DNA of 64,000 nucleotides from Mucilaginibacter rubeus (GCF_014643835.1 NZ_BMKD01000003.1:784458-848457), one strand, 5' to 3'. Numbered from the stretch's first letter, positions 27,916 to 34,444 are shown. Numbers and translations are program-made. The notes: generated by a model not told the origin, from the sequence alone.

Positions 27916-30225
27916 ATGAATATACTTAAGATTGCAATGAGAAGAATACTTACAGCATTATTAATAGGTACGGCCGTTTATAGCCAGGCTCAAAACAAAA
28001 CAGAAAAGCTGGTTGATTATGTTAACCCTATTATAGGTACACAACGCATGGGGCATACCTATCCGGGAGCAACGGTGCCTTTTGGTATGGTGCAATTAAG
28101 CCCCGAAACAGACACTGCCAGCTATGAAAAGGACGGTCATTACAATCCGGATGTATACAAATATTGTGCAGGATATCAATATGACGATAAAACGATAGTG
28201 GGCTTTAGTCATACCCACTTCAGCGGTACCGGTCACTCAGATTTGGGCGACTTTTTAATTATGCCAACCGTTGGTGCTTTGAAACTCAATCCTGGTGTGG
28301 CCGATAAACCCGGTAGCGGCTACCGTTCGGGGTTTTCGCACCAGAATGAGGTTAGCGGGGCCAACTATTATAAAGTAAAACTTGACGCTAATAATATTAC
28401 TGCCGAGCTAACTACCACAGCAAGGGTTGGTTTTCATCAATATACTTTCCCCAAGTCTGATCAGTCGCACATTATACTCGACCTCATGGCCGGGATCTAT
28501 AACTACCCCGACAAAAACATATGGACTTACGTTAAAGTTGTTAACGATTCAACAGTTGTAGGCTACCGTCAAACCAATGGTTGGGCACGCACCCGTACAC
28601 TGTATTTCGCTATGAGTTTTTCAAAACCTTTTTATCAGCATGGCTATAAAAAGTACGATAAACGCGAGGTGTACGGTGGTTTCTGGGGTAAATTCAATCA
28701 AACCAAAAACTTTCCTGAAATTGCCGGCAGGCAGATCCGCAGCTACTTTGACTTTAAAACAGAAGAAGGGGAGAAGATCAAAATTAAGTTTGCCATATCT
28801 CCCGTAAGTATGGACGGCGCGCTAAATAACATGCGTACCGAAGCACCGGGTTGGGACTTTGATAAGGTGAAAAACGATGGTCAGCAGCTTTGGGAACAGG
28901 AACTGCATAAAATTGAGATAGCCGGAAGTAAGGAAACCAAACAAAATTTCTATACCTCCATGTACCATACCATGATCAATCCTACGTTGTACATGGATGC
29001 TGATGGTCAATACAAAGGCCTTGATCAAAATGTACATAAGGCTGATGGTTTTACCAATTACACTACATTTTCGCTTTGGGATACTTACAGGGCATTACAC
29101 CCGCTGTTCAATATCATTGAGCCGAAACGTAACGCGGATATGATCCAGTCGATGCTGGCCCATTTTGATCAAAGTCCGGAGCATATGCTGCCGGTATGGT
29201 CAAACTCCGGTAACGAAAACTGGTGTATGAGCGGTTACCACAGCGTTGCTGTAATTGCCGATGCTGTAATAAAAGGTAATGTGAATTTTGATGCTAATAA
29301 AGCGCTTGATGCCTGCGTTACCACCGCCCGCCACCGCGATTATGAAGGTATTGGTGAGTATATGGATAAAGGATACATCTCTGATGAGAAAAGTGGTGTG
29401 TCTGTATCTTCAACCCTGGAGTATGCCTTTGACGACTGGGCAATTGCTCAGCTTGCAAAAAAACTAAACAGAAACGATATCTACGAGGAGTTTGTCAAGC
29501 GTTCAGAAAACTATAAAAACGTTTATGACGCCTCAATAGGTTTCATGCGCCCAAAACTGGCCAATGGTTCATTCAGGACTAAGTTTGACCCGTTGAGCAC
29601 CATTAACGAAGGTTTTATTGAAGGTAACAGCTGGAACTATACGCTATTTGCGCCTCAGGATCCTGAAAGCCTGATCAAACTGATGGGCGGTGATAAGCGC
29701 TTTGTACGTTACCTGGATTCATTGTTTACCATGAACTTGCCCGATAAATATTTTGCCGAAACAGAGGATATTACCCGCGACGGTATTATCGGTAACTACG
29801 TGCACGGCAACGAGCCATCGCACCACGTAGCCTACTTGTACAACTGGACCGATAAACCTTGGAAAACGCAGGAACGCGTACGCATGATTTTACCAATGAT
29901 GTACAAGCCAACCCCCGATGGTTTAGGAGGCAATGATGATACAGGCCAGATGAGCGCCTGGTACATATTCACCTCACTTGGTTTTTACCCGGTTGCTCCG
30001 GGTTCAGATCAATATTCAACCGGTAGTCCGGCTATTGACCATGCGATTATTAATTTGGATAATGGTAAAAAGTTTACCATCAATGTAAAAAATCAAAGTG
30101 CCAAAAATGTTTATGTGCAAAAGATGGCACTGAATGGCAAACCGCTTGATAAGCTATTCATTAGCCATGATGAGATCATGAACGGAGGTGAGATTACTTT
30201 TTACATGAGCTCGAAGCATAAGTAG
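27916..30225 (+). CDS. GH92 family alpha-mannosidase
   Basis: 769 residues with a signal peptide; the ATG at 27937 (MRRILTALLIGTAVYSQAQ) gives a cleaner signal than 27916. The N-terminal domain opens with VDYVNPIIGTQRMGHTYPGA and the catalytic (alpha/alpha)6 barrel contains HGNEPSHHVAYLYNW and GNDDTGQMSAWYIFTSLGFY, both hallmarks of the calcium-dependent inverting exo-mannosidases of GH92. It removes alpha-mannose from N-glycans or yeast mannan in the periplasm or outside the cell. A GH76 endo-mannanase is encoded at 37408-38544. No SusC/SusD pair is present, so this is not a full polysaccharide utilisation locus. A terminator follows. Confidence 0.92.
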   Translation: MNILKIAMRRILTALLIGTAVYSQAQNKTEKLVDYVNPIIGTQRMGHTYPGATVPFGMVQLSPETDTASYEKDGHYNPDVYKYCAGYQYDDKTIVGFSHTHFSGTGHSDLGDFLIMPTVGALKLNPGVADKPGSGYRSGFSHQNEVSGANYYKVKLDANNITAELTTTARVGFHQYTFPKSDQSHIILDLMAGIYNYPDKNIWTYVKVVNDSTVVGYRQTNGWARTRTLYFAMSFSKPFYQHGYKKYDKREVYGGFWGKFNQTKNFPEIAGRQIRSYFDFKTEEGEKIKIKFAISPVSMDGALNNMRTEAPGWDFDKVKNDGQQLWEQELHKIEIAGSKETKQNFYTSMYHTMINPTLYMDADGQYKGLDQNVHKADGFTNYTTFSLWDTYRALHPLFNIIEPKRNADMIQSMLAHFDQSPEHMLPVWSNSGNENWCMSGYHSVAVIADAVIKGNVNFDANKALDACVTTARHRDYEGIGEYMDKGYISDEKSGVSVSSTLEYAFDDWAIAQLAKKLNRNDIYEEFVKRSENYKNVYDASIGFMRPKLANGSFRTKFDPLSTINEGFIEGNSWNYTLFAPQDPESLIKLMGGDKRFVRYLDSLFTMNLPDKYFAETEDITRDGIIGNYVHGNEPSHHVAYLYNWTDKPWKTQERVRMILPMMYKPTPDGLGGNDDTGQMSAWYIFTSLGFYPVAPGSDQYSTGSPAIDHAIINLDNGKKFTINVKNQSAKNVYVQKMALNGKPLDKLFISHDEIMNGGEITFYMSSKHK

Positions 30226-30263
30226 AGATTGATTTTGATTTCGGATTTCCGATTTCGGAGTTA

Positions 30264-30295
30264 AAAAAGGGCTTTCCGCATTGGAAGGCCCTTTT
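30264..30295. terminator. Bidirectional terminator after GH92
   Basis: AAAAGGGCTTTCC pairs with GGAAGGCCCTTTT around GCATT. A and T runs on either side let it stop transcription from GH92 and from the oppositely oriented Y RNA operon. Confidence 0.75.
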
Positions 30296-30569
30296 GTGTT
30301 TATTGAAGGATAGCTCACGATTGCAACATGCCAAAGAAACGTTATTGCTGGGCACGAAGCAATGCCAAACTCTACAAAGCGGTTTGCAAATCGGGATCGT
30401 TTCGTGCTTCCATGTTTTAAACAGCTTTTACATGTAATATGGCAGTGGACTATAGCGGGCTGTTTTCATAAAATTCAGCTCTTATTTGCAATAAGATAGC
30501 TTTTTTTAGTTTGCTCTAATTCAAGAAACTTTTGTTGTATAGTTTCAGTCATGAGATTTAATGTTAAAG
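30296..30569. other. Intergenic gap with decayed palindromic repeat
   Basis: At 30341-30411, ATTGC...GCACGAAGCAATGCC and GGGATCGTTTCGTGCTTCC look like the two arms of a degenerate copy of the element that is intact at 48160-48255. No gene seen in the rest. Confidence 0.35.
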
Positions 30570-30570
30570 T

Positions 30571-30682
30571 AAAAAATGAAAGAGCTACAGGTAGCAGGTG
30601 TATTCCGGATTCGAACCGGCACTCATGTATTGCTACATGTTTTCAACCATCGAAGTAGCACCCACTTACGGCATCTTTCATT
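30571..30682 (-). ncRNA. Y RNA-like unit 6 (tRNA-like, distal end of array)
   Basis: Read on the minus strand, AAUGAAAGA pairs perfectly with UCUUUCAUU at the 3' end (9-bp basal stem) and runs into a U tract that serves as terminator. Above it is the shared asymmetric loop, 5' UGCCGUA (30667-30673) opposite 3' ACCUGUAGC, and then an 8-bp helix AGUGGGUG/CACCUGCU. The apical part is tRNA-like in normal order: a D-arm-like UUC-GAUGGUU-GAA, a hairpin CAUGUA-GCAA-UACAUG with a GNRA tetraloop in the anticodon-arm position, and a clear T-arm CCGG-UUCGAAU-CCGG. Bacterial Y RNAs of the YrlA group are known to mimic tRNA while bound to Ro60; ro60 lies upstream on the same strand. Confidence 0.85.
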
Positions 30683-30710
30683 ACTTACCCCCGAAGGGTG
30701 AAGTTTTTTT
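30683..30710 (+). terminator. Plus-strand terminator between Y RNA units 5 and 6
   Basis: CTTACCC-CCGAA-GGGT(G)AAG followed by seven T residues on the plus strand. It would stop antisense transcripts entering the array from the GH92 side. Confidence 0.5.
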
Positions 30711-30712
30711 GT

Positions 30713-30800
30713 TTAAAATCAGGGAGTAAAGAGCGATGAATGGTAGCGCTTGGCTTGACAGGCGAAGTAACGCTTACCAACGGCATCTTTATTCCTGATT
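30713..30800 (-). ncRNA. Y RNA-like unit 5 (minimal)
   Basis: Minus strand: basal helices AAUCAGG/CCUGAUU and UAAAGA/UCUUUA, the shared loop with 5' UGCCGUU (30779-30785), then an upper helix GGUAAGCG/CGCUACC with one bulged A. The apical region is only about 22 nt (UUACUUCGCCUGUC...) and has no T-arm. The unit keeps the Ro-type stem but lacks the tRNA-like domain, so it resembles a minimal Ro ligand. It shares the conserved ACUUCG after the upper helix with all other units. Confidence 0.75.
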
Positions 30801-30826
30801 GCAACAGGTTTAGGTAAAAGAAATTT

Positions 30827-30991
30827 ATGAACAACAGGCCAAAGGCAATGGCTAACAAGTGGTTCAGTCGTCCCATGCTCCAAACTGTCTGAGCTACCTT
30901 AGCTTGCGGCTAAAGGCCGGATTTTTACCGGCGACCCTGGGGTTAAAAAGCGAAGTAATACTTATTTACGGCACTTTAACCTGTTGTTCAT
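30827..30991 (-). ncRNA. Y RNA-like unit 4 (circularly permuted tRNA-like)
   Basis: Minus strand: a perfect 12-bp basal stem AUGAACAACAGG/CCUGUUGUUCAU, then AAAG/CUUU, the shared loop 5' UGCCGUA (30967-30973) opposite 3' AGCCAUUGC, and a 7-bp upper helix AAUAAGU/ACUUGUU. The apical domain reads T-arm (GCCGG-UAAAAAU-CCGGC), then an acceptor-like stem closed by a small loop (CUUUAGC-CGCAA-GCUAAGG with one bulge), then a D-arm (GCUC-N10-GAGC). This is the order of a tRNA opened at the anticodon and closed at the acceptor end. The seven-nucleotide T-loop is UAAAAAU rather than UUCGAAU. Confidence 0.85.
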
Positions 30992-30994
30992 TTT

Positions 30995-31130
30995 AAAAAT
31001 AAGGGCTACTGTCAACATACGTTCAGCAATGCTGTTTTCTGCTCTAACCAACTGAGCTACTCCGGGTTGCTCCGGAAGCCGGGCTCGAACCGGCGACACG
31101 AAGTAGCGCACATTTACGGCACCTTATTTA
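30995..31130 (-). ncRNA. Y RNA-like unit 3 (circularly permuted tRNA-like)
   Basis: Minus strand: basal stem AAAUAAGG/CCUUAUUU, shared loop 5' UGCCGUA (31115-31121) opposite 3' GACAGUAGC, upper helix AAUGUGCG/CGUAUGUU. The apical domain has a canonical T-arm (GCCGG-UUCGAGC-CCGGC), then UUCCGG-AGCAAC-CCGGAG, which is an acceptor stem closed by a loop, then a canonical D-arm UAGCUCAGUUGGUUAGAGCA. So every tRNA element except the anticodon arm is present, in permuted order. It abuts unit 4 with about 3 nt between the basal stems, which argues for processing from one precursor. Confidence 0.88.
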
Positions 31131-31142
31131 TTTTCAATATTT

Positions 31143-31244
31143 TAAAGGAGGGTAAAAATCAATAAGTCTCTTTTTCTCCCGCTCGTAGACAAGCCCGACA
31201 ACGGGTCCGTGACGAAGTATTACTTATTTACGACACCTCCTTTT
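31143..31244 (-). ncRNA. Y RNA-like unit 2
   Basis: Minus strand: perfect 8-bp basal stem AAAGGAGG/CCUCCUUU, shared loop with 5' UGUCGUA (31229-31235, one change from the others) opposite 3' GAUUUUUAC, and a perfect 7-bp upper helix AAUAAGU/ACUUAUU. The apical part forms CCCG-UUGU-CGGG and GCUUG-UCUA-CGAGC hairpins and has no T-arm or D-arm. It therefore belongs to the array by its Ro-type stem but carries a different head. Its 5' end touches the 3' end of unit 1. Confidence 0.75.
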
Positions 31245-31374
31245 ATAAAGAGCAAAGGTCGGCAAGAGACTTAGGGGACTTGCATGCGAGGACTCGAACC
31301 TCCATCACGGCTTTCGCCACAATGCCCTCCCCATTATTGGCTGCGAAGTAACCCTTGCCTACGGCATCTTTATT
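31245..31374 (-). ncRNA. Y RNA-like unit 1 (tRNA-like, next to ro60)
   Basis: Minus strand: basal stem AUAAAGA/UCUUUAU, shared loop 5' UGCCGUA (31360-31366) opposite 3' GACCUUUGC, 8-bp upper helix GGCAAGGG/CUCUUGCC. In the apical part GGGGA pairs with UCCCC and encloses a hairpin CAUUGUGGC-GAAA-GCCGUGAUG (GNRA tetraloop) followed by a T-arm GAGG-UUCGAGU-CCUC. The order hairpin then T-arm resembles unit 6 rather than the permuted units 3 and 4. It begins 34 nt after the ro60 stop codon, so co-transcription with ro60 is likely. Confidence 0.82.
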
Positions 31375-31381
31375 TTTTAAA

Positions 31382-31405
31382 TGCAGGGATGTTAGCCTCC
31401 CTGCA
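31382..31405 (-). other. Hairpin between ro60 and Y RNA unit 1
   Basis: TGCAGGGA (31382-31389) and TCCCTGCA (31398-31405) form a perfect 8-bp stem with an 8-nt loop just after the ro60 stop. On the minus strand it is followed by TTTAAAAAAT rather than a T tract, so it may be a partial terminator, a 3'-end protector or a processing signal that separates mRNA from the Y RNAs. Confidence 0.55.
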
Positions 31406-31408
31406 CGT

Positions 31409-32980
31409 TTATAAATCTATATTGTTAATAATGTTCAGCGCCGAGCTCCCGTTTTCAATTGCTGCTAACACATCAAAAACTTTATCGCTCCAGCCTGCAA
31501 TTAAATGCACATCGTTTTGCAGTAACTGCAAAGGTACCTGTCCATAGCCCGCCAGGTCAAACAGGTACAGTTTTGCCTGTGGTGCAATGTGTTGTTTGTA
31601 GTAAACCCACTGCTCCTGGATATGGTTGCTACCTCCGTTACTGTTCCACAATTGGCAATCGGTAAATAACATTACCTTATCCATTTGTACGCGGCGGGTA
31701 CTCAGGTCATGGATAACCAGGTAACCATTGGTAGAGTAACCCACTTCACCTTCGCGGCGATAAAACTCCTGCACGTTGCCCAAAATGTTGCCGCGTGGTA
31801 CAGTAATGGTCTTCCAGCGGTCACCAAACATACCTACCTCCACATTTTTACAACGCGATTGCAGCAGCATCGCCAGCATTAAACCAATATCGTACAATAG
31901 TACTTTTGACTTAGCCGAGATCGGTTGCTGCATGGATCCGGACACGTCGCAGGCCAGCAATACACGGGTATTTTCATCAAAACCCCTGATATTGGCTGCG
32001 CTTGCCTGTACCGCTTTTTCCAATGCATCCAGCAGTTCTCCGGTGTAGCCTTTGTTGCCAGTTATAGCTGCTTTGGCTGCCCTTGCAATGTTTTGCACCG
32101 CCGAGGTTGGCGTTATCAGCTCACGGTAAGCAGCCAGGTAGCGGAATGGAAACTGTTTGGCTTTAGCCACCTGTTCGCCGTCGGCAATGGTTGCGCATAC
32201 TTTTTTAAAGTGTGCATAGCTTACGCCTGCATCCTGTATATTGCGCAGGTTACGCAGCAAGGCCATATAGCCAACTTTACCGCTATCAATCAGTTCTTCC
32301 CATTTGGCGCGGAACGCTATTGCTTTTGCTTCAGCACTGTCAAAATTCAGCTGACCAAGGGCCGAGAGTTCTGTTTCCCAAGTGTAAGGCGTTTGCAGCT
32401 CGTTTGTGGCTATCTTGTTAAAGATCAACTGCTGCAGCTCATCTTTAGCACGTGGGTGCACCAGGAACAAAGCGTCGCGCATTTTAATAGCGCCATCGCG
32501 GTTATATTTAGCAAACTGGTATTCGTCAAAGCGGTTAAAAGCCTGTGATAAACCTTTTTGCATTTGCTTTGACAAGCGGTTGAGCTTTTTAGTGCCCTTA
32601 CGCTGGTTTAATGTTTCGTAGCAGGCCAGCAGCTCGGTGATCTCATCTGCGCGACCGATAACCCCGTCGGTAACCCGGGCAACCAGATCGTTGCCCGAGT
32701 GCAGCTTAGCCAATTCGGTAACCAGCACCAGCGGTACCGAACGCATATACATTTTGGTACGTGCATAAACTGCCAGTTTACCAACAAATACCGGGTTGCA
32801 TTTAGCTATCAAATTACGCAGGCGCTCCATACGTGCCTGGTCTTTTTCATAAAAGGTGTCGTTTAAGCTCCAGGTTACTACCGTGGTGTACAATTCCAGT
32901 TCGGCACTCATGGTAAAGGCTTTTGCACCTTCATGGTTTACCGTTTTGGTTTTTACTCTGCTTAACAGGTTGAATTTCAT
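31409..32980 (-). CDS. rsr: Ro60/TROVE domain protein (Rsr)
   Basis: 523 residues. The N-terminal TROVE domain of HEAT-like repeats runs from VKTKTVNHEGAKAF to ~320, with FVGKLAVYARTKMYMRSVP and LVHPRAKDELQQL typical of Ro60 orthologues. The C-terminal von Willebrand A domain has a complete MIDAS, DVSGSM (~343), plus MLFTDCQLW. Ro60 is a ring protein that binds misfolded RNA ends in its pore and Y RNA on its rim; in bacteria it works with exonucleases such as PNPase in RNA processing and decay. A strong GGAGG lies 8 nt before the ATG, unusual for this phylum. The gene is preceded by the palindromic operator shared with rtcB and followed by six Y RNA-like units on the same strand. Confidence 0.93.
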   Translation of the reverse strand: MKFNLLSRVKTKTVNHEGAKAFTMSAELELYTTVVTWSLNDTFYEKDQARMERLRNLIAKCNPVFVGKLAVYARTKMYMRSVPLVLVTELAKLHSGNDLVARVTDGVIGRADEITELLACYETLNQRKGTKKLNRLSKQMQKGLSQAFNRFDEYQFAKYNRDGAIKMRDALFLVHPRAKDELQQLIFNKIATNELQTPYTWETELSALGQLNFDSAEAKAIAFRAKWEELIDSGKVGYMALLRNLRNIQDAGVSYAHFKKVCATIADGEQVAKAKQFPFRYLAAYRELITPTSAVQNIARAAKAAITGNKGYTGELLDALEKAVQASAANIRGFDENTRVLLACDVSGSMQQPISAKSKVLLYDIGLMLAMLLQSRCKNVEVGMFGDRWKTITVPRGNILGNVQEFYRREGEVGYSTNGYLVIHDLSTRRVQMDKVMLFTDCQLWNSNGGSNHIQEQWVYYKQHIAPQAKLYLFDLAGYGQVPLQLLQNDVHLIAGWSDKVFDVLAAIENGSSALNIINNIDL

Positions 32981-33007
32981 TTTGAACCTCCTTTATTTTG
33001 TTTTGTT

Positions 33008-33049
33008 GATACAAAGGTTAGAGGCTACTGCGCAGTGTATTTGCGCAGT
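33008..33049 (-). promoter_or_regulatory. ro60 promoter with palindromic operator shared with rtcB
   Basis: ACTGCGCA (33027-33034) and TGCGCAGT (33042-33049) form an 8-bp perfect inverted repeat with a 7-nt spacer. Read in the ro60 direction the palindrome is followed after exactly 10 nt by CTTTGTATC (33008-33016), which resembles the Bacteroidota -7 element. The rtcB promoter has the same palindrome, the same 10-nt spacing and the same CTTTGTATC, so one regulator most likely controls both. The divergent WYL gene beside rtcB is the obvious candidate. Confidence 0.85.
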
Positions 33050-33572
33050 GAAAAATATTTTTATTTTTTTTGAATTTATTATTACGCTGGGCAGTTGTTA
33101 GCTTCTTACAACCTTAAAAAAGTGGGCATAAACGAAGAATATTTTAGGTTTTCAACTTTCGGTGCGCAAGCCAGCGTTAGGGATTGTAGTGTAAAGCCCA
33201 CAGCGAGGGGTGAATTGTGGGTCGGAAAGGCGAGGACTTGCAACGGAAAGCCCGGGCCGTAGGCAACGCCATTGTCCGAATCAGAATTTACATAATTTGA
33301 GAATTGACTGAATGCTAAACTAATTGAAAAAGATCTTAATCCCTTAATTGGGAGATGATATAAACAAATCCGAAACCGAAAATTCCAAAAATTCCAAATC
33401 CGAAATCAATTATGGCGTTACCTGCGGCCCGCGCTATACGCTCATACTGCACAGGTATTAGCCACATTGGCCGGTATCCGCTACTATCGCTAACGCGGAG
33501 CTTGGGGTAATTGAAAAAAAAATATTTTTCATAATTATTTTTTAATTTAAATATTGTTTGTATAATTGCATC
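33050..33572. other. Intergenic region with GC-rich repeat-like patches
   Basis: 523 bp between the ro60 promoter and the tRNA leader. About 33160-33295 (GGAAAGGCGAGGACTTGC, GGAAAGCCCGGGCC) and 33415-33510 (GCGTTACCTGCGGCCCGC, GCTAACGCGGAGCTTGGGG) are GC-rich patches unlike the AT-rich surroundings. They look like fragments of dispersed elements seen in Sphingobacteriales genomes. No gene is supported. The final 60 bp are strongly AT-rich and probably contain the tRNA operon promoter. Confidence 0.4.
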
Positions 33573-33632
33573 ATGAAAACAACAATATGTATACAGTGTC
33601 CATCACCCATACTGATTTATCAGAGGAGATAG
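33573..33632 (+). CDS. Attenuation leader peptide of the tRNA operon
   Basis: A 19-codon ORF, MKTTICIQCPSPILIYQRR. Eight codons specify Ile, Cys or Pro: ATA at codons 5, 7 and 13, ATT at 15, TGT at 6 and 9, CCA at 10, CCC at 12. The three tRNA genes immediately downstream are Pro(UGG), Ile(UAU) and Cys(GCA), which read just these amino acids. The last codons (TTTATCAGAGGA, 33616-33627) form one strand of an antiterminator helix, so a ribosome reaching the stop would mask it. No Shine-Dalgarno is seen. A TATAATTG at 33561-33568 would start transcription at or near the ATG, so translation may be leaderless or the promoter may lie further upstream. Confidence 0.7.
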   Translation: MKTTICIQCPSPILIYQRR

Positions 33633-33701
33633 CTGTGTATATATAGTAAGTATATAACAACATTAAAAAATCCTCTTAGATAAAAACTAAGGGGATTTTT
33701 T
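33616..33701 (+). promoter_or_regulatory. Transcription attenuator: competing antiterminator and terminator
   Basis: Terminator: ATCCTCTTAG (33670-33679) pairs with CTAAGGGGAT (33687-33696), extended by five A-T pairs into a T tract, giving a 15-bp stem. Antiterminator: TTTATC-AGAGGA (33616-33627) pairs with TCCTCT (33671-33676) and GATAAA (33679-33684), 12 bp with a 2-nt bulge. The two helices use the same strand and exclude each other. The left strand lies within the end of the leader ORF. A ribosome stalled on the early ATA, TGT or CCA codons leaves it free, so the tRNAs are transcribed; a ribosome at the stop codon covers it, so transcription ends. Confidence 0.8.
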
Positions 33702-33708
33702 GCTTTAC

Positions 33709-33782
33709 AGGGTAGTATATCAATTGGTCAGATTACCACATTTGGGATGTGGAGGCTCCCGGTTCAAGTTCGGGTTACCCTA
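33709..33782 (+). tRNA. tRNA-Pro(UGG), divergent
   Basis: Acceptor AGGGTAG/TTACCCT, anticodon arm CCACA-TTTGGGA-TGTGG with anticodon TGG at 33743-33745, T-arm CCCGG-TTCAAGT-TCGGG, discriminator A. The D-arm is weak (three pairs, ATC/GAT, with a U-U mismatch). It lacks the usual C1-G72 of bacterial tRNA-Pro, having A1-U72 instead. No CCA is encoded. It is the first gene of the attenuated tRNA operon and starts 8 nt after the terminator T tract. Confidence 0.85.
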
Positions 33783-33795
33783 CTGATTTACAGCT

Positions 33796-33868
33796 GGAAA
33801 TATAGCTCAATGGTAAGAGCAGCACCCTTATACGGTGTCGGTTAAAGGTTCAAGTCCTTTTATTTCCA
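33796..33868 (+). tRNA. tRNA-Ile(UAU), rare anticodon
   Basis: A complete cloverleaf: acceptor GGAAATA/TATTTCC, D-arm GCTC-AATGGTAA-GAGC, anticodon arm GCACC-CTTATAC-GGTGT with anticodon TAT at 33829-33831, T-arm AAAGG-TTCAAGT-CCTTT, discriminator A. Most bacteria read AUA with a lysidine-modified CAU anticodon, so a UAU tRNA is unusual and suggests a mobile-element or specialised origin. The leader ORF has three AUA codons. Confidence 0.88.
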
Positions 33869-33874
33869 CAACAT

Positions 33875-33948
33875 GGCCGGTTGCCCGAGTGGTTCAAGGG
33901 AGTCCTCTGCAAAAGGAATGTCCGCAAGTTCGAATCTTGTACCGGCCT
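33875..33948 (+). tRNA. tRNA-Cys(GCA)
   Basis: Acceptor GGCCGGT/ACCGGCC, anticodon loop CTGCAAA with anticodon GCA (33907-33911 region), T-arm GCAAG-TTCGAAT-CTTGT, discriminator T as required for tRNA-Cys. The anticodon stem has a G-A mismatch at its base. CCA is not encoded; CTTTTATTTTT follows and may end the transcript. Confidence 0.85.
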
Positions 33949-34279
33949 CTTTTATTTTTGCCTGCGTAATAGCATTACGCCCGGGCCTTAACTTTCATAA
34001 TCCCGGCGCAGAGCCGGGTATGGATAACTATTGTTTTTACTTATTTAATAGTATTTTTTATGATATTTGCTGAGTATTTCTTAGCTTCTGTGATAGTTGA
34101 TGGAAGTTATAAGTCTCAATAAGAATTGCGCACCTTTGGCCTTTCTCAAAACCAGGGGCTTTTGATCTTAATTAAGGCAATATCTATTTAAAACAAACGT
34201 TGAGACAGGCAGTAGAGAAATTAAGGGGGAATATGGTTTTGGAAAGGCTTAATATTTCCTCGTCAAATACATCCACAGA
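33949..34279. other. Intergenic region after the tRNA operon
   Basis: 331 bp. It holds a GCGTAAT-AGC-ATTACGC hairpin (33964-33980) and TCCCGGC-GCAGA-GCCGGG (34001-34018), a near copy of the hairpin at 22822. No gene seen. Confidence 0.45.
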
Positions 34280-34444
34280 TTATTTGCTGATAACTGGTTT
34301 ATGTACTATCGAAGTCTTGCTCATGGTTTGTTGTATCTTGTACAAACGGGTGGCCATTTGAAAACGCTCTTTATAACCTCGTTTCAAGCCTTCTTTCAGA
34401 AGTTCAATCTCAGCCTCACTGAGTGTTTGCCTGTTTGCCTCCAT
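34280..34444 (-). CDS. Small uncharacterised Bacteroidota protein
   Basis: 54 residues starting at the ATG at 34444 (MEANRQTLSEAEIELLKEGLKRGYKERFQMATRLYK... in overlapping parts). The frame extends upstream to 34651 but that part overlaps the NIPSNAP gene in another frame and reads as noise. The helix-rich KEGLKRGYKERFQMATRLYK core is a pattern I associate with small Bacteroidota proteins normally encoded beside a nucleotidyltransferase-like partner, with a closing H-K-P motif. Here no partner gene is adjacent, so it may be an orphan half of a two-gene module. Confidence 0.55.
   Translation of the reverse strand: MEANRQTLSEAEIELLKEGLKRGYKERFQMATRLYKIQQTMSKTSIVHKPVISK

Noticed and set aside
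30685-30876. 63-codon minus-strand ORF across Y RNA units 4 and 5, with a hydrophobic stretch (MGRLNHLLAIAFGLLFINFF)
   Set aside because: It covers the 3' arm of unit 4 and all of unit 5, whose stems explain the sequence better. It does look like a membrane peptide, so ribosome profiling would be worth doing before dismissing it entirely.
30571-31374. CRISPR array
   Set aside because: The repeated block recurs at irregular 112-188 nt intervals and varies; the intervals fold as structured RNAs, and no cas genes are present.
33873-34073. 66-codon plus-strand ORF
   Set aside because: It starts inside tRNA-Cys and has no coding character.
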